DNA of 14,310 nucleotides, taken from contig SKVE01001017.1 of assembly GCA_007129635.1 (NCBI GenBank), positions 1 through 14,310 of the forward strand, read 5' to 3'. Below the pieces are notes generated by a model that was not told the origin of the DNA, ran no database searches, and was given only the letters and a program-made list of their open reading frames with translations. Source of the DNA: Planctomycetaceae bacterium. Its GTDB lineage: Bacteria > Planctomycetota > Planctomycetia > Pirellulales > Pirellulaceae. The position numbers were made by a program, and so were the translations under genes. Positions 7,720-14,179 of this stretch are shown here, piece by piece; within the stretch, counting starts at the first letter, position 1, and each line of letters opens with the position of its first letter.

Positions 7720-8520
7720 GTGACGCTCTGCGTTGGCATCGATGCTGGATCGAGGACCTTGAAGGTCGTGTTGATCGATCACGACACCGATCGCATGGTG
7801 GCGGCGGGTGTACGGGATCAAGGAATCGACCAGGACGCGTTGGCGCATCAGTTGTTGCAGGAACTGCTGGACCAGCATGGCCTGGATCGGACACAGGTGG
7901 GCGCGATCGTCGCGACCGGCTACGGGCGACGGCTGATCCCCATCGCCGATGCGGTGGTGACCGAGATCACCTGCCAGGCTTGGGGAGTGCGCCGGTGCGT
8001 GCCCGCAGCTCGGGCGGTGATCGATATCGGCGGCCAGGACAGCAAAGTCCTGCAACTGCGACCCGATGGCGGGGTGGCAGACTTTATCATGAACGACCGT
8101 TGCGCCGCCGGAACGGGTCGGTTCCTGGAAGTCGTCGCGACACGGCTGGGCGTCAAGCTGCCGGCGTTGGGCCAATTGGCGGCGGCCAGCCCGACGGGCG
8201 CGACGATCAGCAGCATGTGTGTTGTCTTCGCCGAGACCGAAATCATCAGCCTGCTGGCGTCCGATGTCTCGCCGGCCGACATCGCCGCTGGTGTCCAGGC
8301 AGCCATCGCTTCGCGCGTGGCCGCGATGGCCGGCAGCGACCTGCCCGAGCCGATCGCGCTGACCGGCGGCGTCGCCCTGGTGCCGGGTATGGCTGCTGCG
8401 ATCCAAGTCGCGTTGGGCAAACCCGTGACGATCGCCTCCGACCCGCAGATCACCTGTGCGCTGGGCGCCGCCATCCTGGCCTCGCAACGCCTGGCCAATT
8501 TCCCACCACCTCATGGCTGA
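7720..8520 (+). CDS. 2-hydroxyacyl-CoA dehydratase activator ATPase (BadF/BadG/HgdC, YjiL-like)
   Basis: This is a 266-residue ASKHA-fold ATPase of the HgdC/BadF type. As a homodimer with one bridging [4Fe-4S] cluster it uses ATP to inject low-potential electrons into dehydratase-family proteins. Visible are the phosphate-1 motif GIDAGSRTLK, phosphate-2 IDIGGQDSK, and the adenosine motif ALTGGVALVPG. The cluster cysteines lie in NDRCAAGTGRFLE (C128) and SSMCVVFAETE (C167), 39 residues apart as in HgdC (C127, C166). I prefer the GTG start: it gives HgdC-like numbering and follows GGGAG at a good distance. An in-frame ATG at 7672 would add 16 residues. It surely serves the dehydratase-like proteins upstream, from which it is now separated by the RAYT unit. 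Confidence 0.94.
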   Translation: MTLCVGIDAGSRTLKVVLIDHDTDRMVAAGVRDQGIDQDALAHQLLQELLDQHGLDRTQVGAIVATGYGRRLIPIADAVVTEITCQAWGVRRCVPAARAVIDIGGQDSKVLQLRPDGGVADFIMNDRCAAGTGRFLEVVATRLGVKLPALGQLAAASPTGATISSMCVVFAETEIISLLASDVSPADIAAGVQAAIASRVAAMAGSDLPEPIALTGGVALVPGMAAAIQVALGKPVTIASDPQITCALGAAILASQRLANFPPPHG

Positions 8521-8636
8521 ACCAACCAGCCCGTGCACCGTGTCGGCGCACATCCGAGGTCGATCACGCAGAAGGGTAGCCGGAGAACGGCTAGCGCCAT
8601 TGATTCAAAACGACGTACCGGTCAGTCAGTAAAGCT
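8521..8636. other. Intergenic, repeat-like sequence without a gene
   Basis: The stretch after the activator stop contains GGCTAGCGCC and an A/T-richer segment that ends where the broken toxin gene loses similarity to its family. I take it to be dispersed-repeat material that replaced the rest of the toxin gene. No terminator with a T-run is visible for the activator gene. Confidence 0.35.
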
Positions 8637-8747
8637 TCATCGGCTGCGGAGACACTTGCGTTGTTGTGGCGCTAGATGTTTCGGAATGCTGGGATTGGTC
8701 ACCAAGCCGAGCGGCCCCGCATCCAACAAGACGACGCGGCTCACCAT
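8637..8747 (-). pseudogene. Truncated VapC-like PIN-domain toxin (N-terminal fragment)
   Basis: Starting from an ATG that overlaps the antitoxin stop (ATGGTGA), 36 residues can be read: MVSRVVLLDAGPLGLVTNP and a short unrelated tail. The VVLLDAGPLGLVTNP segment is the first strand and catalytic aspartate region (D9) of a PIN-domain toxin. A complete PIN domain has about 130 residues or more with further acidic residues, none of which follow. The gene is therefore a remnant cut off after about 20 authentic residues. It is non-functional as an endonuclease. Confidence 0.65.
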
Positions 8748-9040
8748 GTCACCCCTTTCAGTTCCAGGGGAAACAGTTTCCGGTTCGAAAGACGATCTTC
8801 GTCCAGGACGCGGATGAGGTACTCGCCGGTTTCTTGTTGTTCGGCCACATCATCGCCGTCGATCCAGGACTGCAGCAACGCCACCAATTCTGCTCGCCGT
8901 TCGGCAGGTGGCAGGTGCTGTTCCAGCAATCGCACGGCCAGCGCATCTGCGGACAGCCCCTGTTGCTCGGCTGCTTGCTTCAATCGCTGCTCCAATTCCG
9001 GAGTCAAGCTAGAGAAATGGTCATCAGGAGCATCCTTCAA
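8741..9040 (-). CDS. Antitoxin-like small protein, probably degraded at its N-terminus
   Basis: The 99-residue frame contains LTPELEQRLKQAAEQQGLSA and a C-terminal VLDEDRLSNRKLF segment. Its position, overlapping the ATG of a PIN-toxin fragment, fits a VapB-like antitoxin. The annotated ATG has GAAGG directly against it with no spacing. The ATG at 9024 has AGGA eight bases upstream and would encode MTISLA before a stop, in a frame shifted from LTPELEQ. I infer that the original protein began MTISL-LTPELEQ and that a small indel near 9010 broke it. The open frame that remains may be translated poorly or not at all. With its toxin truncated it is likely a relic. Confidence 0.55.
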   Translation of the reverse strand: MKDAPDDHFSSLTPELEQRLKQAAEQQGLSADALAVRLLEQHLPPAERRAELVALLQSWIDGDDVAEQQETGEYLIRVLDEDRLSNRKLFPLELKGVTW

Positions 9041-9504
9041 GTGGAAGAAACGTAACCCAGATCACGCGGGTCGTTCCGGCCGTAGTTTGCCCGCGAACGC
9101 TCAAGGCCCGCAGAATTCTAGCAGACTGGCCGAAGCGAGGCAATTCGAAAGCCTTCCCGCCCGGTCATGGTCGTGTTGGCTTGCTTCGCAACTTGATCAC
9201 CAGCCCCCAGTCCTCATCAGCGCGAGCGATCCTCAGCCGATTCCAGATGCTCCAAGTCTCCAACGTGCCTGCGCGTTCAGGTCACGTTCACCCAAACACC
9301 TTCGGGTGTGTATCCTGGCTTGATCGGACCAATTCTTCGATTGCTGCGGCAGCTTTTCTAATTCCTTCCGCTTGGGTTGCGGACGCCTGGAGGACCGCTT
9401 ATGCTGGGTCGACTAGCGTTGGGGAACCTGTCGTCCGACGCGACCGCGTCCGGCGGATGTTTTCTGACAAATCCTTTTCAAAACATTCGGTGCTGTGAAC
9501 TACA
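9041..9504. other. Gene-free region upstream of selD with repeat-like sequence
   Basis: I see no intact gene. On the minus strand, 9165-9281 reads as a 38-residue open segment without a start codon, ending in WGLVIKLRSKPTRP. I believe similar translated segments recur in planctomycete intergenic regions, which would make it a dispersed repeat rather than a gene. A hairpin ACACC-TTCG-GGTGT lies at 9296-9309. No clear promoter or Shine-Dalgarno sequence for selD can be picked out. Confidence 0.4.
9296..9309 (+). other. TTCG-capped hairpin
   Basis: ACACC (9296-9300) and GGTGT (9305-9309) pair perfectly around a TTCG tetraloop, a very stable RNA loop type. There is no T-run. It may belong to the repeat sequence in this gap. 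Confidence 0.35.
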
Positions 9505-9540
9505 TTGGCTACGAAAGACCTCGAAAAACGCCGGTTAGTG

Positions 9541-11142
9541 ATGCAGCGGTCCAAGCAATTGGGACACTGCATCTGCGACCCCAAAAAGCCTTGTCCTTGT
9601 GATCTGCTCTTGAACCAAGACATCTGCCCGTGCGCTGGCGAGCGGCTCGAGCCACCGTCGGGGCCGATACGGCTGACCGAACTGGTCGACAGTCCCGGCT
9701 GTGCCTCGAAGATCGACCAGGCAACGCTGCGCCGCGTGCTGCAGGGGCTGCCCACTCCCGAGGACCCGCGCGTGCTGATCGGCATGCCGGCGGGAGACGA
9801 TGCGGGCGTGTACCAGTTGGACGAAGACACCGCGTTGGTCCAGACGGTCGATGTCTTCACGCCCTCGGTCGACGATCCGTATGTCTTCGGTCAGATTGCG
9901 GCGGCCAATTCCTTGAGCGACGTGTACGCCATGGGTGGCCGGCCTCTGACCGCATTGTCGATCGTCGGTTTCCCCGCCCGCGTGTTGCCGGACGAGATCT
10001 TGCATCAGATCCTCCGCGGCGGGCTGGACAAGATGGCCGAGGCGGGGGTGGCGGTGATCGGCGGCCACAGCATCAATGATCCGCAGATCAAAGCCGGCTT
10101 CGCGGTCACGGGTATCGTGGCGCCGCAGCGGATCGCTTCGAATGCCGGGGCACAACCGGGCGACCGGCTGATCCTGACCAAACCCATCGGCACCGGGATC
10201 CTGGGCTTCGCAGCCCAGATCGGCCGAGCGTCTGAGGATTGGATTCAGGCCGCAGCCTGCTCGATGATCGCCCTGAACAAGCGGGCTGCCGAGTTAATGG
10301 TCCAGTTCCAGGCTCATGCCTGTACCGACATCACCGGCTTTGGACTGATGGGCCATTTGTCTGCGATGGCCTCGGCGGCTGGCGTCGATGTCGAGATCCT
10401 CTGGGACGATGTGCCGTTGTTGCCGGGCGTGTTGCAATGCGCGGCGGACAACATCTTGCCGGGCGGCGTCGAGCGGAACAAGGAGTCCAGCGGTGGAGCT
10501 TTGGCTGCCAGCCAGGGATTGGAATCAGCCGCGCTGGACATCCTGTTCGATGCTCAGACGTCGGGCGGGCTGCTGATCGCGGTCGCCCAGTCTTCGGCCG
10601 ATGCGTTGATCGATGCGTTGCGATCCGAGGGTTGCGCGGCGGCAGCAGTCATCGGTCGAGTGATTGGCGAGGGGAGCGGCCGAATCTTTGTACGAGGCGA
10701 AGGGCGCCGTACGATGCCCGCAGCCACCCCGATCCAACGGCCGCCCCGTGCGGCGAAGATCGCGGAAGACGTGAACCAGGTGGGACCTTCTTTTGACGAG
10801 GCAAGACGAATGAGCGAAAGTTGTTGTGGCGGGCCGAGCGAGTTTGGCGAACCCAATGCGAGCGGTCAGCAACCGGTGGTCGCCGAGAGCCAGCAGAAAT
10901 TCTTCGATTTCCTCCAGTCGGCCAATGCACCCGGCGCCTTGGACGCTGGAACCAAGCGGATCGTCGCGATCGCGCTGTCCGTGCTGGCTCGTTGCGAACC
11001 GTGCGTCAAGAGCCACGTCAAGAAGGCTCGCCAGGAAGGCTTCTCCCAAGACCAGATCGACGAAGCCGCCTGGATGGCCATCTCCTTCGGAGGTTCGCCG
11101 ACGATGATGTTCTACAAGGAAACTCAAAAGGGCGATCGTTAG
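9541..11142 (+). CDS. selD: SelD fusion: Cys-rich N-terminus, selenide,water dikinase, AhpD/CMD-like domain
   Basis: SelD makes selenophosphate from selenide and ATP. Numbering from the ATG at 9541 (533 residues), residues 8-34 carry three CxC pairs (C10/C12, C18/C20, C29/C31) that standard SelD lacks. The kinase follows: GCASK with C54 and K57 matching the catalytic Cys17 and Lys20 of E. coli (Ser stands for Cys19), AGDDAGVY, VFGQIAAANSLSDVYAMGG, GGHSI, TDITGFGLMGHL and DAQTSGG. It ends near residue 388. After a linker containing CCGG (C428-C429), an AhpD/carboxymuconolactone-decarboxylase-like domain (about 449-533) has the redox motif RCEPCVKSH (C485, C488, H492). A TTG at 9505 would add 12 residues; neither start has a good ribosome binding site. 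Fusion of the domains is seen directly; their cooperation in Se delivery or redox control is inferred. Confidence 0.93.
   Translation: MQRSKQLGHCICDPKKPCPCDLLLNQDICPCAGERLEPPSGPIRLTELVDSPGCASKIDQATLRRVLQGLPTPEDPRVLIGMPAGDDAGVYQLDEDTALVQTVDVFTPSVDDPYVFGQIAAANSLSDVYAMGGRPLTALSIVGFPARVLPDEILHQILRGGLDKMAEAGVAVIGGHSINDPQIKAGFAVTGIVAPQRIASNAGAQPGDRLILTKPIGTGILGFAAQIGRASEDWIQAAACSMIALNKRAAELMVQFQAHACTDITGFGLMGHLSAMASAAGVDVEILWDDVPLLPGVLQCAADNILPGGVERNKESSGGALAASQGLESAALDILFDAQTSGGLLIAVAQSSADALIDALRSEGCAAAAVIGRVIGEGSGRIFVRGEGRRTMPAATPIQRPPRAAKIAEDVNQVGPSFDEARRMSESCCGGPSEFGEPNASGQQPVVAESQQKFFDFLQSANAPGALDAGTKRIVAIALSVLARCEPCVKSHVKKARQEGFSQDQIDEAAWMAISFGGSPTMMFYKETQKGDR
10810..10812 (+). promoter_or_regulatory. 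Possible internal translation start for the AhpD-like domain
   Basis: An in-frame ATG begins MSESCCGGPSEF, the point where a free-standing AhpD-like protein could start. GAGG lies nine bases upstream, a better ribosome binding site than at either start of the full-length gene. It may be a relic of two formerly separate genes or may still yield a short product of 110 residues. Confidence 0.35.
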
Positions 11143-11163
11143 CCCGTGTTCCCAACGGAAAAG

Positions 11164-11212
11164 ACCAAGCTCTGTCACAGGTTTTCTGACAGAGCTTGGT
11201 TTGGTTTTCAAT
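11164..11212 (+). terminator. Rho-independent terminator of selD
   Basis: A perfect 14-bp stem, ACCAAGCTCTGTCA (11164-11177) with TGACAGAGCTTGGT (11187-11200), encloses a 9-base loop and is followed by the T-rich TTGGTTTTC. It begins about 20 bases after the selD stop. The upstream side is A-rich only over a few bases, so it acts mainly on the plus strand. It separates selD from the cytochrome gene. Confidence 0.85.
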
Positions 11213-11373
11213 TTCTCGCGTTCCTTAGCTTCACGATCCTCGCCACCAACAGATCGCGAGCGATCTCCTCGCTAGTTGAACCATCGGCGGCGTTCGAGCA
11301 TAATACATTCACCCAGCGCCTTTGGCTCGTCATCGCCCATCACGATTGACTCCCCCCCGGATTGCAGAATTTC

Positions 11374-13878
11374 ATGGCTGCCAGAAGAAGAAGAGCGACA
11401 AAAAAACAGAGTCAGACTGTGGCAGTAAAGCCGGTCCCACAGCCCGAACGCCCCCTTCGTTGGCCTTCACGCATCGTCTTCACCTTGGTCGCGGTGGCCG
11501 TCATCAGCGGCAGCCTGGTCTTTGCGGATTGGTGGCGTTACCTGCCGGACGATGTGGTCGCCACTTATGTAGGCAGCCATAGCTGTATCGAATGCCACCA
11601 GGACTATTATGAATTGTGGCGAGGGTCGCATCACGATCTGGCGATGAACCTGGCGACGCCGGAAACGGTCTTGGGTGATTTTGACGACGTCCATTTCGAG
11701 CACCATGGAATCCACTCGCGATTGTTTCGCCGCGACGGGAAGTACATGGTCCACACCGAAGGCCCCGATGGCCAGATGGACGATTTCGAGATCCAGTGGG
11801 TGTTCGGCGTCACACCGTTGCAGCAGTACATGGTCGAGTTCGATCGGACGGACGATCATGCGGACGACGAAGTGGCTCGCGTGCAGGTGCTGCGCATCAC
11901 GTGGGACACCGAGCGGCGAGAGTGGTTTTATCTGCCGCCGCCGGACGTCAAGGAACGACTTGCCCCGGACGACGACCTGCATTGGACCGGCGTGGCCCAG
12001 CGTTGGAACAACATGTGCGCCGATTGCCACTCGACCAACCTTCAAAAAAACTACGATCACGACACGGCCCAATACCGCACGACCTGGTCCGAGATCAATG
12101 TCGGCTGCGAGGCATGTCACGGGCCGGGCAGTGTGCATGTCGATCTAGCGAACCAGAATTCGCTGTTCTGGGATCGAAAGCGGGGGTTCGGGCTGGTCGA
12201 CTTGAAATCCGATCCACAGATCGAGATTGAAACCTGTGCTCCCTGCCATTCACGTCGCCGTTACGTACATCCTGGTTTTCTTCCGGGCGACAACTACTAC
12301 GACCACTATGCCAATGAATTAATCGAACGGGCGACGTATTTCGCCGACGGCCAGGTTTTGGACGAAGACTACGTGTACGGATCATTCATCCAGAGCAAGA
12401 TGTTCCACAAGGGGATCCGCTGCACCGATTGCCACGACCCGCACACGACCCGTACGATCCATGAAGGCAATGCGGTCTGTACTTCCTGCCACGAGCATCC
12501 GGCGGGCAAATACGACACACCGGCGCACCATTTTCACGAGCCAGGCACGCTGGGTGCTTCGTGTGTCGAATGCCACATGCCCAAGACGACCTACATGGAG
12601 GTCGATCCCCGCCGTGACCACAGTATTCGTAATCCGCGTCCGGATCTGAGCGTGGCGTTGGGATTGCCCAACGCGTGCACCAAGTGTCACCTGGACACAC
12701 AAGCGGAAGGATTGGCCGATCGCGACGATTTGCAACAGTACTTGGACTGGATGCTGGCAGCCCGCGACGGCGACCCGCTTGTCCAGCAAGAGTTGGCGCG
12801 GGTCGATGCGGAAATGAACGAGGCCTATCAGCAATGGTATGGCGAAAAAACGCTGGGGCCACGCGAGAAACCGCACTTCTCCCATGCCGTCACGCTTTCG
12901 CGGCAGGACGACGCGCAGGCCGTGCCCGGTCTGGTCGACATCGCCACCGACGCTCGGGCTCCCGGCATCATCCGAGCGACCGCCATGTTGGAGTTGGGCA
13001 TGCACGAGAGCCAGGCTCCGGTAGACGCAGCTCGTCGAGGGCTGGGCGATTCCGATCCGCAAGTCCGCGCCACGGCGATCTCTACCCTGCAGGGAAGGCT
13101 GGCCCCCAGGGAACTGGCTGCCGCTTTGGTCCCGCTGCTGGACGATCCGGTCCGCGTGGTTCGCTCCGAGGCGGCTCGCGTGCTGGCAACGGTCCCCGAA
13201 CGTGACCGGCCGGCGCGATCGCAGCAGCCGTTCGAACGGGCGTTGAGCGAATTCCATGCAGGCTTGATGATGTCCAACGACCGAGCGGCTGCTCATATGA
13301 CTTGGGGAATCGTCCAAGAGAATCTGGGGGACGACCAGCAAGCCATCGAGGCGTATGAAACGGCCATGCGAGTCGAGCCGGGATTTGCTGGGCCGCGTAC
13401 CAATCTGGCCGCCGTTTATGATCGGCTGGCCGAGGCGGCGGAGGCTCGCCAGCGGCAAACTGCCCTGGCGCGTCGCCCCTCCAGCCAGCCGCAGGCTGCC
13501 GAAGCTGCCGAAGCTGCCGAGCACTACCGCGAGCAGGCTCGACAATTGCGTGCCCAGGAACTCGTCTGGCTCGAGCGAGATGCCAACCTGGTACCGGACA
13601 ATGCGGCGATCCAGTACCGTTACGGGATGCTGCTGTATTTGCACCGCCGGTTGGAGGAAGCCGAGCAGGCTTTGTGGCGTGCCCACCAACTGGAGCCCCA
13701 CAATCCTCAGTTTTTGTTAGGCGTGGTCTTATTCTACCAAGAAGTCAAGGATTTCGAAAAAGCCTTTTCCCTGGCCGAAGAACTTGTTAAACTGCGGCCG
13801 GAAGATCGGATGTTCCAGCAGATTTTGCGGGATTTACAGCGTCGACGTATGGCGGACGTTCCGTTGCCGTCCCCATGA
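11374..13878 (+). CDS. Membrane-anchored octaheme c-type cytochrome with HEAT-like and TPR repeats
   Basis: The 834-residue protein starts with a basic tail (MAARRRRATKK) and one transmembrane segment at about residues 33-54, so the rest lies outside the cytoplasm. Eight CxxCH heme sites follow: CIECH, CADCH, CEACH, CAPCH, CTDCH, CTSCH, CVECH and CTKCH, between about residues 71 and 439. This resembles the cytochrome c554/NrfA-like multiheme group, but no catalytic subfamily can be named. Residues about 510-610 look like HEAT repeats (VPGLVDIATDARAPGIIRATAMLEL; DPQVRATAISTL; DPVRVVRSEAARVL). About 625-820 contains TPR-like pairs (HMTWGIVQENLGDDQQAIEAYETAM; YRYGMLLYLHRRLEEAEQALWRA). I chose ATG over an in-frame TTG at 11362; neither has a clear ribosome binding site. 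It is a likely electron-transfer protein; partners are unknown. The selD terminator upstream suggests its own transcription unit. Confidence 0.9.
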   Translation: MAARRRRATKKQSQTVAVKPVPQPERPLRWPSRIVFTLVAVAVISGSLVFADWWRYLPDDVVATYVGSHSCIECHQDYYELWRGSHHDLAMNLATPETVLGDFDDVHFEHHGIHSRLFRRDGKYMVHTEGPDGQMDDFEIQWVFGVTPLQQYMVEFDRTDDHADDEVARVQVLRITWDTERREWFYLPPPDVKERLAPDDDLHWTGVAQRWNNMCADCHSTNLQKNYDHDTAQYRTTWSEINVGCEACHGPGSVHVDLANQNSLFWDRKRGFGLVDLKSDPQIEIETCAPCHSRRRYVHPGFLPGDNYYDHYANELIERATYFADGQVLDEDYVYGSFIQSKMFHKGIRCTDCHDPHTTRTIHEGNAVCTSCHEHPAGKYDTPAHHFHEPGTLGASCVECHMPKTTYMEVDPRRDHSIRNPRPDLSVALGLPNACTKCHLDTQAEGLADRDDLQQYLDWMLAARDGDPLVQQELARVDAEMNEAYQQWYGEKTLGPREKPHFSHAVTLSRQDDAQAVPGLVDIATDARAPGIIRATAMLELGMHESQAPVDAARRGLGDSDPQVRATAISTLQGRLAPRELAAALVPLLDDPVRVVRSEAARVLATVPERDRPARSQQPFERALSEFHAGLMMSNDRAAAHMTWGIVQENLGDDQQAIEAYETAMRVEPGFAGPRTNLAAVYDRLAEAAEARQRQTALARRPSSQPQAAEAAEAAEHYREQARQLRAQELVWLERDANLVPDNAAIQYRYGMLLYLHRRLEEAEQALWRAHQLEPHNPQFLLGVVLFYQEVKDFEKAFSLAEELVKLRPEDRMFQQILRDLQRRRMADVPLPSP
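13495..13521 (+). repeat. 9-bp in-frame tandem repeat in the cytochrome gene
   Basis: Three units of GCTGCCGAA (the last ends GAG) encode Ala-Ala-Glu repeats in a linker between TPR-like units. A tract like this could vary in copy number without breaking the frame. Confidence 0.7.
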
Positions 13879-14027
13879 TGTCGATGCTATCACCCCGAGG
13901 TGGTTGTCCTGAAAAATCTGGGGGCAGTCCAAGCAGTTCTCCGCAACGTTTTGCCACGAACTGCCGATATCAATGCATCAGGCGGTCGACATGGCCCGAT
14001 CAGGTCGTCGGCCGACAGATCACGAAC

Positions 14028-14167
14028 AAAAACCTTCGGTCGCCATTCCGGCAGAGGGACCAACTTAATTGCGTTGGCCGGGGTCACCAGACGGCATGTG
14101 CAGAAGCACGCCAGACCCTCGCCTTTCTCGCAGCGACTCCACTCGTCGCAATCGACCGAAGGTTTTT
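14028..14167. repeat. 15-bp inverted repeat pair, 110 bases apart
   Basis: AAAAACCTTCGGTCG (14028-14042) is matched exactly in inverted orientation by CGACCGAAGGTTTTT (14153-14167). The A/T end lies on the outside of each copy and the right copy runs into T8C9. They could be ends of a small non-autonomous element or a large cruciform; nothing between them encodes a transposase. Confidence 0.6.
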
Positions 14168-14179
14168 TTTCCCCCCCCC
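14163..14179 (+). other. T8C9 homopolymer tract
   Basis: Eight T followed directly by nine C. Such runs slip in replication and are also prone to sequencing error, so the exact length is uncertain. Confidence 0.7.

Noticed and set aside
3229..8520. A classical 2-hydroxyglutarate or benzoyl-CoA degradation operon
   Set aside because: No CoA-transferase, CoA-ligase, hydroxyacid dehydrogenase or ferredoxin is present, and three rather than two catalytic-type subunits are encoded with a single activator.
9493..9510. In-frame TGA just before the TTG candidate start of selD as a Sec codon
   Set aside because: The codons upstream of it show no SelD-like sequence and no SECIS-like hairpin follows, so it is an ordinary stop before the gene.
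13890..14087. 65-residue minus-strand GTG frame as a gene
   Set aside because: It has no ribosome binding site and no recognised domain, and it overlaps one arm of the inverted repeat; kept only as a possible fragment.
14028..14170. Inverted repeat ending in T8 as a terminator of the cytochrome gene
   Set aside because: The arms are 110 bases apart and about 150 bases beyond the stop, too far for a compact intrinsic terminator.
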